DNA of 64,000 bases from Sepiola atlantica (Eukaryota > Mollusca > Cephalopoda > Sepiida > Sepiolidae), in NCBI GenBank assembly GCA_963556195.1, contig OY744517.1, positions 143,250,347-143,314,346 of the forward strand. Direction: 5' to 3'. This document shows, one piece after another, positions 20,953-31,262 of this stretch (the first letter of the stretch is position 1; each line of letters starts with the position of its first letter). The notes under the pieces were generated by a model. The model was not told where the DNA came from. It saw only the letters and a list, made by a program, of their open reading frames with translations, and searched no databases. The position numbers were made by a program, and so were the translations under genes.

Positions 20953-21324
20953 TATTTTCTAAAACGGTGTTTTCTAAAAGAGTTTGAACTCATGTTTTCT
21001 ATAACTCCAAAGTTATCTTGGAAAATATGACCCCCTTCCGCCTTCCATCATTTATAAACAACCGTTGTTCCTGCTCAATAATATGGAATTAGCCAACAAA
21101 CCATCTTAATGTAATATTTTAACTCTATGTTAAGATATTTATAAATTCATTTGTATTTCGTAATGTTCGAAATTGTTGACGTCATAAAAATCTCGAACAG
21201 GTTTTTCGTAGCATTAGGTACATCATAGATACAAAGTGTTAAACACGTAGATAAGTGGACTTGTTTACTAATATATACAGGATGCTCCCACTATCACAAA
21301 ATAAAATTAATTTAAACGGATCTA
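20953..21324. other. Unassigned DNA
   Basis: Nothing recognised between the Helitron-like and pogo-like elements. Confidence 0.45.
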
Positions 21325-21326
21325 TA

Positions 21327-22026
21327 CGGTAGAACTTCTACGCTATGAACGTTTGATATGTTCATAGCGTAGCATTGGCCAAAGCGTAGGATATATTAGA
21401 TGACCATGAACCATTTGCTTCATTAAAAGATATAGAAAATAAGTATAGGTTCGGCCAACTATAGTAATATTTTATGAAGATGATTAAAAAAACTATATGT
21501 AAACAAAATGGATCTATTAGGAAAATGAATATTGATCAACGCAAATAGACATTAAATACCTAAATATAAAAAAAATGTTAATAGATACTGTCTGTATATC
21601 ACTGCACTAAAATTATGTAATATCCTCATTATATTCAAAATCATTCCCGTTCAATGATTTCATTTAGTCTTGCATGTTTTGTCGAAATTTAAATACTTTG
21701 TTCGGTTCGATTTTCTTAATAGGCTATTTTCGTTTGTAGAGAGCTAGCCATCTCTATATCGTAGTTATTTAAGCAACTCTTTAAAATACAAAATGTATGC
21801 AGAAGTATATTTTTTTTAAAATACAAAATGTATGCAGAAGTATAATTTTTCCGCGACTTTAAAACCTGTGTACGTTCGTTAGCATATCGACAAAACTATC
21901 TTTAAATATATTAATTTGTAGAAATATATCCATTAACTTTATAATTTTCTTTTTTCCGTTCCTAAGCTTAGGTCATAGCGTAAGAAGTTCATAGCCTATG
22001 AAATTCATAGCGTAGAAGTTTTACTG
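21327..22026. mobile_element. Non-autonomous pogo/Tc1-superfamily-like element with TA target site
   Basis: The left end CGGTAGAACTTCTACGCTAT (21327) is matched inverted by the right end, which on the minus strand reads CAGTAAAACTTCTACGCTAT (from 22026). TA lies directly outside both ends (21325-21326 and 22027-22028). Subterminal repeats of TTCATAGCGTAG and its complement occur 2-3 times at each side, as if a transposase bound there; the left pair forms a 13-bp hairpin (21338-21350 with 21360-21372). The 700-bp interior has no transposase frame and includes a tandem 27-bp repeat at 21786-21843. Confidence 0.7.
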
Positions 22027-22439
22027 TAAAAGTGTTGTAAGAAAAGTTGTAAACAACAGAAGAAAAAACCAGAAAGGTTAGATAAGATTTTTCATGTGTT
22101 TTCCGCAAAGCAGCTACACAACGACGTAGACGGTTTAGCCGACTTCCAGTCTCCCGTTGAATGACTAAGAATTTTAAAGGATTTTATGCTTGTGATCCCC
22201 CGCCTCGGTAACTGAAGTTGATGTGACTGTTAATTTCAAACTGTAAAATCCATAATTTATAGATGAAGACGTTTAATTCAATAAAGTAATGGGTATTGGG
22301 TCTGAGACAGACAACAGTTTTCCATCGGTTGTATGGGCCTTTTGATCTATCTTGTTGCCATGTCTATTCATTTCATCTACTTGCTTATTTATGCAGTGGA
22401 ACATTTGTATTGAGTTGGCCAAAATGTTTGTTTGTGTTT

Positions 22440-22808
22440 TCAGTAAGGAGGAACCCAAATATTAAGAAAAGAAACATAACCGAGTTTATGCGATTCATTT
22501 TCCATACTCGATTTTGAAATCTTGAAAACATGAGTGATTTGTCTGGTTGTCAAACGGCAGCCTTGTTTAACTACGGTTTTCACTTGCTGACTGTCGATCA
22601 TCTTTGGCAGACCAGAGCAAGGAGCATCTTTCACTGATACATTTCCTTTTCCGAATCGAGCAAACCATTTATGGCACATTCGTTCTGTAACAGCATTCTC
22701 CACATACACATGGAATATCTTCATGCGGGTTTCTGTAGCTTTTTATTCTCCTTTTCTGTAGTAAAACAGCATCAGATGACGGTTGTGCTTTTCTTGATCT
22801 TTCATTTC
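22440..22808 (-). pseudogene. Mariner transposase, N-terminal helix-turn-helix remnant
   Basis: From MKDQEKH (about 22808) a stop interrupts after FYYRKGE. The frame then runs on with CHKWFARFGKGNVSVKD, LTTRQI, ISKSSM, HKLGYVSFLNIWVPPY and ends in a stop at 22440. This is the paired helix-turn-helix region of a mariner transposase up to the conserved WVPHEL position, where it breaks. The catalytic D,D34D domain is absent, so it is inactive. Such transposases bind the inverted repeats and cut and paste into TA. Confidence 0.82.
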
Positions 22809-22985
22809 AAGGCCTGAAATACAGATAAAAATTCGAAAACTCCTCTGCTCGGGGGCTTATTACACACTGACGTCAACATACTCTCTACACCAAATACAGG
22901 ATTTGAGGAATAGGAATATAAAATGATCTTTTGTAAGCCAGAAACACACCATTCATAAAAGGAACGATTATTTCGACCAACCCAA
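22440..22985 (-). mobile_element. Mariner element, 5' half, truncated
   Basis: The 5' end on the minus strand is TTGGGTTGGTCGAAATAATC (22985 downward), typical of a mariner terminus. After about 170 bp begins the transposase, of which only the N-terminal DNA-binding part remains. No matching inverted repeat was found downstream, so the 3' half appears lost. Confidence 0.75.
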
Positions 22986-23380
22986 TGTATGGTATGTGTG
23001 AGTACATACATAATGTTGGTCTGAATCTAAATTATCTGATTTTGTCAGGCATGTAGATGAAGGCTTTTTAGAGAAGTTCAACACGTAAAGACACAAATAT
23101 GATGCTACCTACCAGCGATGCTATCACTTGCAGTTGGATGTTAGTTGAGAAATGACACCCGTTCTGCGAATTTTATTCTGTTTACTGTGTCACTTCTGTT
23201 TTTTATAGACTCAAAACAGAAACTTGTAAAGTAGTCAATAACAGGATTATTCCATAGACCTTTTAATAAGAAGGTTGTAACTGAGTCCCGTAAATTTCTT
23301 AAAGGTGTCCAAAATTTGAGAGACTGTCTGTAGCTTATGAATCATTTGACGTAATGTTCAGAATACCCCCCCCCCAAAGG

Positions 23381-23496
23381 GCATACGACATAATAACGTT
23401 GACACACCGGTCCCCGGTAGATCTCCAAAGTTAAGCGACGTTGAGCCTGGCCAGTACAAGATAGGTTACCATTTGGTAATACCAGGCGCCGTATGT
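23381..23496 (+). pseudogene. 5S rRNA-derived sequence
   Basis: About 116 nt colinear with animal 5S rRNA: GCATACGACATAATAACGTT (start), ACACCGGT, GATCTCCAAAGTTAAGCGAC, CAGTACAAGATAGGTTACC and AATACCAGGCGCCGTATG (end). The internal promoter regions (A box AAGTTAAGC, C box near GATAGGTTACC) remain recognisable but carry substitutions relative to 5S rRNA. A lone copy with changed stem residues suggests a pseudogene or the head of a 5S-derived SINE. Confidence 0.8.
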
Positions 23497-23740
23497 CATC
23501 TCCCGTAACCGGGATATACATGCTGACTGGGAACCGAGTGCGTATTTGTATTCCCCATAAACTTCCACTTTAAGCGGAAGGCGGAATGCCAGACGCTGGG
23601 CGAATACCACCAAGAGTTGCATTACCGGTTATTCATGGCCGGGATCAAAGTGTAGTATCTGTTCCGATGGATACTGCACCCAATAGGCCGGGGAACTTAT
23701 GTTCAATCCTCGGTCGAGTTATGCAAAAAATTAAAAAAGA
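23497..23740 (+). mobile_element. Body and tail of a possible 5S-headed SINE
   Basis: Directly after the 5S-like part comes about 220 bp of GC-richer non-coding sequence (small hairpin CCCGTAACCGGG, then GGCCGGGGAAC, GTTCAATCC) ending in an A-rich tail (GCAAAAAATTAAAAAAG at 23721). A pol III head, unrelated body and A-rich tail is the layout of SINE3-type elements. Only one copy lies in the window, so the boundary is uncertain. Confidence 0.4.
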
Positions 23741-24027
23741 TGATACTAAATACTCAGCATAATAAGATGACAATAAATAAGAGGAGCAGTTGAGCAAAAG
23801 GATCTTGATGTAGTAGCCAATGAAAAGGGAACCTTCGAGTCGCCCTCCAATAGGGTCGATCTGCTTTTAAGACACACAAAGAAAACACATATAATTATTA
23901 TCTTGTTGGTTTTGCGGTCTTTATTTTGTTACAGAACTCTCATTGTCAGTTCATTGATGATGTAGTATATAGACTGATACTAGAATCTACGTGTGTATGT
24001 CGACATGCATTTTCCTCTACTCGATTG

Positions 24028-24345
24028 ACAAGTTAACTACGTTATACTATGTTAATCTTGTGGTCTCTTGGTCTTACCGGATTCAAGGACATGGATTTAT
24101 CTAGTCTGGTGGAATATCCAACTTAGTGCTGTTACTAGAGGCAACATTACTTGGAGAAGGCACACCATTCCTCGCATGAGCCAATGTAATTATACTGAGA
24201 TTATCTTATTTGGGCTTGACATATTATGTTATTTTAGATATTTGGTCAGGGTTATTTATAGAGGAAGTATCTCATGCCAGGTTATCCTGACAAACCCCTG
24301 TACAGAGAGACTTTAGACACTCGATGACTGTCTCTAGCAGGCATT
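24028..24345 (+). repeat. Dispersed repeat, copy 1 (copy 2 at 37545-37862)
   Basis: Both copies share CTTGTGGTCTCTTGGTCTTA, CCGGATTC, AGTGCTGTTACT, ATTACTTG.AGAAGGC, CATCATTCCTC-like and AACCC.TGTA.AGAG blocks plus ACACTCGATGA. Non-coding; family unknown. The reading frame at 24068-24316 is broken in the other copy. Confidence 0.75.
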
Positions 24346-24519
24346 CAAACAATTAATACTAGAATAATAGTCATTGTGTATTTATATATTTGTGGTAATA
24401 TTATACACGAATTCCATTGGTTGGTTTAAAGTTGATGGCGTCGACATCAGCAAAGAACGTAAACAGAGTGGGAGGAAGGGCTTGTTGAAGTGACTGGTTA
24501 TAAGAGTTAGAGGTAACAT

Positions 24520-24552
<33 letters not shown>
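24520..24552. repeat. (GA)n microsatellite
   Basis: GA tract ending in a short G run. Confidence 0.95.
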
Positions 24553-24556
<4 letters not shown>

Positions 24557-24599
24557 ATACATGTCGTTTCGTTGTCTCTTCATCACTGTCAGAAATAAT

Positions 24600-25120
24600 T
24601 ACACAAGGTTGTGAGAATTAACAATTCCTTTGTAATATCTACGTGAAACAAGGTGACATTTTGACACGCGATTCTATAGGAAGAAAGCTTCACCGGAATG
24701 CGGGTAACAACTGAACTTCAAATTATCTGAAAAATCACAACCGGGCATATTTTGTTTCTGAGATTCGTCATCGTATCTTAACGGAAGGCTTCTTCCGTAT
24801 ATTGGTCCGTTTGTCTTTCACTCTTCGGTTCGAAATAGCATTTCCATCACCAAACGCACAGATTGCATGGGCGTATCTTATTTGAGATGCGTCCAAGTAT
24901 CACAACTAACAGATTTGTCCGTCTGTCATTCGTGTTAGAGATTCGGTCGGTCTGCTAGTCTGTGACTTAAGTTTGAAATAACATTTTTAGATACGACAGT
25001 GCGTCTTCATTCCAGACGTTGTCTGTCTTTCGTTCAATCGGTACGTCCGTCTTTTACGTTTAAGTAATAAATAGCATTTTTGTCTGTGTGTCACACTTTT
25101 CTACTATTAGTCACTGCTTA
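24600..25120. other. Unassigned DNA with GTCTGTC-type short repeats
   Basis: Several GTCCGTCTTT/GTCTGTC and TTTGAAATA(G/A)CATTTT blocks (24815-25090) resemble those at 26040-26160. Otherwise nothing recognised. Confidence 0.4.
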
Positions 25121-25224
25121 TGAAGGCTAAAGGCAACTCGAGGATGAAAGTTAATGAGATGGATTTTCAGTTGAATGCTGACATATACTTTGAGATGACT
25201 AAAAATAATAAATGGAATGAACAA

Positions 25225-25664
25225 AATTTTATTACTTATGAGGACGATTTATGGCAAGTATTTATTGACATTGATTTAAAGACGACCATGTTGTGGCCTG
25301 CAGGGAATCAGTCAAGTTGTAATGTGTTCCACAGGTGGAAAGGTTTTGGAAATAAACTCTGTTTATGTATCTAATAGTAAACGAAACGCCCATGAACAGA
25401 GAAGTAAAAGAAAGTTATTTGAAGTTGTGGTAGTAGGACGAGTTTTTCTGTGAATGTCTCACAAGGAAGAACCAAAGATTGCAGCTCAGTCGAAAGCCTT
25501 CTATGGAAATAACGACAGAGTAGAGAAAGACTAGCGACGTCTCTTCTATGAGAAACGAGATGTAGACAACAGAAGAAATGATCCCCCATTAGATTGCAAA
25601 TTTGATGTTCTATTCTGTCAAGGCAAGAAAGAGTGATCTGATTAATGTGACAAGATCGCATCAT
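25225..25664 (-). pseudogene. LINE 3' end fragment (CR1/Jockey-like family)
   Basis: The minus-strand frame 25664-25371 contains LSCLDRIEHQICNLMG, SHRRDVASLSLLCRYFHRRL and ELQSLVLPC, the C-terminal LINE motifs. The following 3' region is colinear with the copies at 19130 and 54420. It lacks the polymerase core and is a 5'-truncated dead copy. Confidence 0.7.
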
Positions 25665-26020
25665 TTATCAGAAACATTTGGAGCAGTAGAATGATCCAAC
25701 CATTTTTCTAGCAACCTAAACAACAGATTGGATATAAATCTTCTATTTTAGACCTAGAGTAAAATCAGTTCTAGGAGCTTATATAAATAAAGGGGGTTCT
25801 TCAAGAAGAGGGGCTTATTTATTTTGACTGAGACAAAACAAGCATTTAAGCGTTGGTGGTGAAATGAATGAAGTTTGGTTTTAGAGGTTAAAAGTAACAA
25901 TCCATTGCAATACATATTAGGTTAGAAGAGAGAGAATCAGCATTATCTTTATCACCCGTGCTCTTCGGAGTGCTGTCATAGACAGTTATGTCGTCCGCAT
26001 TGAAATATCGTTTTTTTTTC
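25665..26020. other. Unassigned DNA
   Basis: Nothing recognised, apart from a possible short extension of the LINE fragment near 25670-25700. Confidence 0.4.
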
Positions 26021-26039
26021 GGTATATCAAGTTGACGTT

Positions 26040-26160
26040 TGAAATAGTATTTTCGTTGGTCTGTGACGCTTAAGTTTTAAATAGCACTTTTTTTTAGTCT
26101 GTTATGCTTTAGTTTTAAATAGCATTTTTCTTTAGTCTGTCATGCTTAAGTTTGGGATTT
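26040..26160 (+). repeat. Tandem repeat, about 48-bp unit, three copies
   Basis: Units read AGTTTTAAATAGCA.TTTTT..TTAGTCTGT.ATGCTT with slight changes. Related single units lie at 25055-25090 and 34510-34540. Confidence 0.7.
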
Positions 26161-26424
26161 CCATCGCTAAAAGGCAGATTGATAAGCCGCCGCTTTAAAA
26201 TATCGGTTATCGTTTTGTTTTTGTTTTCTGACTATAATTGTTACTAAAATAAATGACTTGGGTTCGATTGTTTGAATTTCAAAGAAGTGGGGTTGAAAGC
26301 CAGTTTAATAAAAAAAATAAATAAATAAATAAACAAAATCTAAAATTAGTCTCTATTTTCTCGCTACATACCCCCTGTTTCTCTTTCTGTCTGTATGTCT
26401 GTCCTTCTGTCTGTCTGTCTGTTT

Positions 26425-26474
26425 GTCTCTCTCTCTCTCTCTCTCTCACTCTTACTCTCTCTCTCTTTCTTTCT

Positions 26475-26506
<32 letters not shown>
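26425..26506. repeat. (CT)n microsatellite
   Basis: CT tract with CTTT and CCCC interruptions, preceded by (CTGT)n at about 26385-26425. It yields a spurious R/E-rich frame on the minus strand. Confidence 0.95.
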
Positions 26507-26509
<3 letters not shown>

Positions 26510-26554
26510 AAGCTCCATATTAAATAATGGTATATTTGAAACACTCATTTTAAT

Positions 26555-26995
26555 TCTTTTAATTGACAGCAATTTGCAATTAACTCATTTAGTGATCCAT
26601 CTCTTACTAAGTTTATATCTATCAGTCACTGTACATTGTTTGACCTCTCACCCACTTATTTTATATGGTGTATATCACTCTTGATAACTCCCCCCTCTTT
26701 TCTCTCTAAGGCTACATGTCAAATAATACGACCACACTGGCGAATACCCTTTTTTATAATGGACTATTCTAACCGTCTTATTCTTTACTTTCTTCGTTGC
26801 CTTATAACACAGAGATAAATAGAGAGTGACGTGAAGTGAGAGTGATAAATATCATGTATAATAGGCGTGTGAGGTCAAACAACATGCAATAAAAAAGAGA
26901 GAGTGAGACTTATACAGAGAAACTCAGTAAGACATGGATCACTTAGTGAATTTATTGCGAATTGCGGCTAATTAGGACAACTAAAATGAGAGTTT
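26555..26995. repeat. Fold-back repeat with arms of about 120 bp
   Basis: The left arm (about 26565-26690) has TTTGCAATTAACTCA, AGTGATCCATCTCTTACTAA and a TTGTTTGACCTC block. It is repeated inverted in the right arm (about 26990-26865: CGCAATAAATTCACTAAG, GATCCATGTCTTACTGAG, TTGTTTGACCTCAC). A single-arm copy lies at 29000-29130. Transcription through it would give a long imperfect hairpin. Confidence 0.7.
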
Positions 26996-26999
26996 AAAA

Positions 27000-27880
27000 A
27001 CATAACTCAATCCCAAAACCGAGCAATATTTTAGCATGTATTACGTTGTATAAAAATATATAGGATTTGATTACCTGGGCTTTAGTATAATAATAGATAA
27101 ACCGCTCAATGCATCTTTGTTAGTCTTTTTATCTCGTTGACTTTACTTGATGATGTTCTATCTCAGGATAATTTTCTCGGTACAGGTAACTTGAATATGT
27201 TTCTTTTTCTTGTAAAGTATGATAATATAGTAGTGGTAGCTACAACAACGACAACAACAGCAGCAGAAACGCAGAGAAGCAATCTATTAAATTTTCTATA
27301 TCAGTTTGACCTAAATGCTTGGTACTCATTTGATCATATGCTCAATATCGATTAGTTTCCTATATCCGATTTTAGGCAATCAGAAAACACGTCACCATCG
27401 GAGTGGAGCAACTGTTCATTAATATTATTTAAAGAATTGCATCCCCGCTTTCCAGACAGATAGTCGGCGAGAAGGCAAAGTTGCCTAACAAATCTTTGTT
27501 TTCTCCTTCAAAACAACTACCAACACACCCACTTCGCGCAGAAACGAACGCCGCCTTTAGTCTCTGATTACTGGCATCGACACGTGAACTTAACTAACAA
27601 AGATGCTGACGCACCAATATTAATACGATATCTGCTAGTCTCATGAACTCCCTACTCCAGCCTACGTACGTAAGGACTTATTATAACATTTTTCTCATCT
27701 AGTCTTATAATGAAATTTTTATTCGTATTTACGCTTGGACTTTTACTATAACACTTTCTCCGTCAAGACGTATAAACATTTGATAACTTCTTTACTAACC
27801 CTTTTCTTTTACTTGTCAAACGAAGATGGGTAATAAAGTTTATAAAATGTAAGAACAAGACTTTGTCATATAAGTTACTC
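27000..27880. other. Unassigned DNA
   Basis: A short (ACA/GCA) run at 27240-27270. No gene or element recognised. Confidence 0.45.
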
Positions 27881-27883
27881 TCT

Positions 27884-28092
27884 GACGGTGGCTAAGTTGT
27901 TAACGACACGGACTGACAACCTGGGTGTGCCAAGTTCGAATCCAGTTCGTTCCACAGAAACACTTTCACTAAGGATGTTGGCAACCTTAAGCACCCGATG
28001 TTTTTCTAGAAAGAATTCTAACTAGAAAGATATCGGGCAAACCAATGCTAACAACAGAATCATCTGATTCATACGAAATGAATGAATGAATT
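27884..28092 (+). mobile_element. tRNA-derived SINE, family 1, copy 2
   Basis: The best-preserved head in the window: GGCTAAGTTGTTAACGACAC, GGACTGACAACC and AAGTTCGAATCCAG (B box), followed by the shared body (TTCACTAAGGATGTTGGCAA, CTAGAAAGATATCGGGC, CCAATGCTAACAAC) and a terminal (ATGA)n run. Colinear with 14329-14555. Confidence 0.87.
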
Positions 28093-28094
28093 AT

Positions 28095-28990
28095 ATATTC
28101 TTTGTCAGAATCTTTTTTTTATAATAGATTCTATGTAAACATTTAGAATTACAAAAGGTTTGTAAATAGATTGTCTCAATGCATTGGCTTAATTGAAATG
28201 CATTTGTAAGCACGTTCTTTTAGAGGCATTGCAATTATAAACAACTTGTCTTAGACAAATTGTTGCAGTAGGATTTTTCTAGAACTTTCATAGCCAAGAG
28301 AAACGTGAAAAGTGAATACTTATAGAACAGATCAAGACCTGTCTACATCCCGAGAAGCGTATTATCATCTGTGAAGAATGACTCATAACCACAAAACAAA
28401 CACATCCACCAACGTTGAGCTCAGAAAACTCTCTTAAAAAAGCGAAGTTTACCAAGTAAGCAAAAGTCGGAAGACTTATCTCGTATAGACGGTTAGCCCG
28501 TCCAGAGCTCATTGAGGATGACGTCACGCGAACATAGCATAACGAACTAACGAGATCTAGTTAACATAAGAAAACTTGGCACTAAAACTAGCTATGGCAT
28601 CTATCTTGATTAGATAACTATGTCGTCACTACGGTACGCGAAACGGATAACATTATGGTCGAAATAAACTAAGAATGGCTGCCAGCTTTGCTTTTGACTC
28701 ATCAAAAAAAAGATGGAGGTACGAAGTTGTTTCGTTTTTGTGAATAAAGTCAATGAAATCTTATTAATGCCAACTAGATATCTGTTTTGAGGATTGTATC
28801 CGTAGAAAATATATATTACCTATATTAAGTAATTTCATTAGTTATCTTTCTTGTTGTAGATTATCTCCCTTGCATTAGAAGTTTTTAGTTAATCAACGTT
28901 GTTTTCCTAAGAATGTTTTTCTATATATTAAAATCACACAATGTACAGCTTAGTTTCGAAATTGAGCTACGTTTGAAATCTTATTTTATT
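28095..28990. other. Unassigned DNA
   Basis: No credible exon or repeat. The frame at 28288-28527 (-) was not recognised. Confidence 0.45.
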
Positions 28991-28999
28991 TTAATTTCT

Positions 29000-29130
29000 C
29001 TAATTAGCCGTAATTTGCTATTAACTTACCAAGTGACCCATCTCTTACTAAGTTTTTGTCGACCACTCTCACCCTCGTTCACTGTATGTTGTTTGACCAC
29101 TCGCTCTTATTTTATACGGTCTCTATGACC
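29000..29130 (+). repeat. Single arm of the 26555-26995 fold-back repeat
   Basis: AATTAGCCGTAATTTGCTAT, AGTGACCCATCTCTTACTAA and TTGTTTGACCACTC match the arms of that repeat. Confidence 0.7.
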
Positions 29131-29137
29131 TGTTTTC

Positions 29138-29172
29138 GTCTCTCTTTCTCTCTCTCTCTCTCCCTCTCTCTG
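29138..29172. repeat. (CT)n microsatellite
   Basis: CT-rich tract following the fold-back arm, as at 26425 where a CT tract also lies near the same family. Confidence 0.93.
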
Positions 29173-29419
29173 TTTATTAAAAGTCCAACGTAATAAAGAA
29201 AAGAAAAATGAATAGTCTATTACAAACAAAAGAGAATATCGTCACAAGTAGTAATACCATTTAACCTGTAGTTGTAGAGGGAAAAAGAAAAATAGAGGTA
29301 TATAGAGAAGGCAGAATAAGCCTAATTTAAGATTCTGTCTTTTTCATCTTTTAAAATATTTTACTGGCTTTTCGAACTCATTTTTCCTGGTTCAGATTGC
29401 TTGAACCGAGTTCAATGGG

Positions 29420-29610
29420 TCAGCCATTTCGTGTCAATGGTTTCCCTGATATTTTTCTAGTTAGAATCCTTTCTAGAAAGACATCGGGAGGGACAATGTG
29501 AAGGTTTTCAACATCTTTAAGTGAAAGTGGTACTGTAGAACCGACTGGATTCGAACTTGGAACACTCAGGCCGTCAGTCCGTGTTGTTATCCACTTAACC
29601 ACCCGCACCT
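29420..29610 (-). mobile_element. tRNA-derived SINE, family 1, copy 3
   Basis: On the minus strand: GGTTAAGTGGATAACAACAC head, AAGTTCGAATCCAGTCGG B box, CACTTTCACTTAAAGATGTT, then TCTAGAAAGGATTCTAACTA. The body matches copies 1 and 2, but the 3' end differs. This suggests a subfamily. Confidence 0.85.
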
Positions 29611-29689
29611 TCTAGTTCAATAGGTAATCCAACAGGTCACATTTTTTTTTCATTTATCTACCTCCCACAAGGTAAGATGTGACACAAGA

Positions 29690-29950
29690 TCGGGAAAGTG
29701 GGATTAGATAAGCCAGCGCCCGAGAGGTGATCACTCTGGCCATTTAAAAATTGCCTGGGCAGCCCCGTTGGCATTCCCCGGTAGAGGCGCCTCAGACAGT
29801 AAGCAATAAACTTACTCCTCCCGAAAGAGGGAAGGCAAAGCCTGGGAGGGTGCACCTCCTAGAACTGCACAGGACCGGCAACCCCCAATACACCGGCGTA
29901 AATCCAGACCCAAAGGCCCGGACGATACCGGTTCATTAGGCGGGGTATAA
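29690..29950. other. GC-rich island of unknown nature
   Basis: About 260 bp clearly richer in G and C than anything nearby (GTTGGCATTCCCCGGTAGAG, GGAGGGTGCACCTCC, CCCGGACGATACCGG). It holds small inverted repeats and open but unrecognised frames on both strands (29658-29855 and 29751-29939). It could be the body of a retroposon lying between two SINE copies, or a fragment of a structured RNA gene. No family was recognised. Confidence 0.5.
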
Positions 29951-30025
29951 ACCCCTGGTTGAATCTTTTCTTTTGTAGTAGATAACTATAAATAGTTAAC
30001 TGTGTTTTTATCTGTTATTGAAATC

Positions 30026-30112
30026 TGTGAGGAAGCGGTGGTGAAAGATACGGGTTCGAATCCTGTCGGATTCACTTTCACTTAAGTTGTTGGCAACCGT
30101 AACATGGTCCAT
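30026..30112 (+). mobile_element. tRNA-derived SINE, family 1, partial copy 4
   Basis: GGTGGTGAAAGATACGGGTT, TTCGAATCCTGTCGG and TTTCACTTAAGTTGTTGGCA match the B box and the start of the body. The remainder is lost. Confidence 0.65.
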
Positions 30113-30220
30113 TCTGTGAGTAGCTGTGTCTAAAAAGAAACAATGAAACAAATGCCACCCTGAAGCAGAATCCAGCATCTATTTTTTAATTATTTAAGCT
30201 GAATAAAGATTCATACACAA

Positions 30221-30260
30221 CTAGCAGGCATCTACAGCGTTGCCCGAGAGTAAATGAGAG
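30221..30260 (-). mobile_element. Helitron-like 3' terminus (minus strand)
   Basis: On the minus strand the sequence reads CTCGGGCAACGCTGTAG, ATGCCTG and CTAG followed by T, close to the terminus at 3856-3883. The 5' extent (toward higher coordinates) could not be defined; a GTCTGTCCGCCTGTC stretch near 30490-30515 may belong to it. Confidence 0.45.
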
Positions 30261-30269
30261 CTGATATAT

Positions 30270-30830
30270 ACTCCTGCTCCCAGCTCTGAATAACAGACTA
30301 CAATTATTATTCTATTAATGTATTTGGTATAATTTTCCATTTTCAGTATATAGATGAAGTAAAGTAAGATTTGCTGTTTATGGTTGTCAGCCGCGAACGC
30401 AGACTACAGATTTTTCTTAACAAAAAATGTGTTTGATCTTGGTATTGTGATTAAGTTTTTCTATTGCATTTCCGGATCAAAAGACAGACAAAGAGACAGG
30501 CGGACAGACATCACGAATAGAATGTTGCTTTTCTAAAAATGTACATGTTTGTATCTCCTCAGTGTATAAATTGCAATTTGCTCTCCATAAATTGTAGCGA
30601 AATATTTAAATCTAAGTCACGGTTGTATGTAGATAGATACTACGTGTATACATGCATATCTAAAATAAGTGTCAACGTGACAGCTTCGGTTTGAATTACT
30701 GGTGCTACCAGATAAGGCTGTCTGAAGACACCGGGTTTCTGACTTAAAATGCACCAAACATTGATGTTATTGTTTTTTCCTTTCCCTTTGCGAAACTCAA
30801 TCATGTTCTGCTAAGCTAACAAAACAACAT
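30270..30830. other. Unassigned DNA
   Basis: Possible interior of the Helitron-like element; otherwise nothing recognised. At 30552-30570 a minus-strand CACTGAGGA..AAAC string is a very weak relative of the hammerhead-like motif. Confidence 0.35.
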
Positions 30831-30837
30831 TTTTCAC

Positions 30838-30990
30838 TACAAAACAACCAAACCAAACCAAACACCATGAATAAATATTTAAAGATATAAAAAACTTAAA
30901 GCATAAAAACTTTTACTAAAATGACCGGATTCGGCATTAAATAACCCGAAAAGGGTTGATATGCTGTAAAACAAAACAACCAAACGAGCT
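30838..30990 (-). repeat. Dispersed copy of the 126-bp tandem repeat
   Basis: On the minus strand it reads GTTTTGTTTTACAGCATATC, AACCCTTTTCGGGTTATTTA, CATTTTAGTAAAAGTTTTTA and again GGTTTGGTTTGGTTG, colinear with 9134-9358. It is 1.2-1.3 units long. Confidence 0.85.
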
Positions 30991-31009
30991 GTTTATTTTC
31001 CGACTCGTG

Positions 31010-31262
31010 GGAACATCTAGCTCAGAACAGATGTTCCTGGCGTACTGCAAGCCACATAAGGGCCATGATTGCTGAATCTGCACGCATTGAGGCACGCAAG
31101 AGGAAAATTGCTATTCGAAAAGACAGAGAAGTCAGCTGCTCTGCTACAGAATCAACCCAAAGGGACTCTACATGCGGCAGATACTTCAAAGATGGGATCG
31201 GACAAACAAGCCATCTCCGGACCTACAAAACAACGACATGATTACGGTCATCTTTGACGAAC
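31010..31262 (+). pseudogene. Non-LTR retrotransposon C-terminus with degenerate C2H2-like finger
   Basis: Read across one frame: SWRTASHIRAMI, ARIEARKRKIAIRKDREV, then STCGRYFKDGIGQTSHLRTY. The last part resembles the terminal finger (CxxC..R.GL.SH.R.H) found at the end of several LINE reverse transcriptases after a W-R-S/T motif. Only one cysteine of the pair remains, and the upstream polymerase is missing. It is a different LINE family from the CR1/Jockey-like copies. Confidence 0.6.

Noticed and set aside
24541..24600. Further hammerhead copy on the minus strand (GTGATGA..GAAAC)
   Set aside because: The first core base is changed and there is no stem II between the two halves.
28605..28650. 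GCGAAACGG as a hammerhead half
   Set aside because: No CTGANGA upstream.
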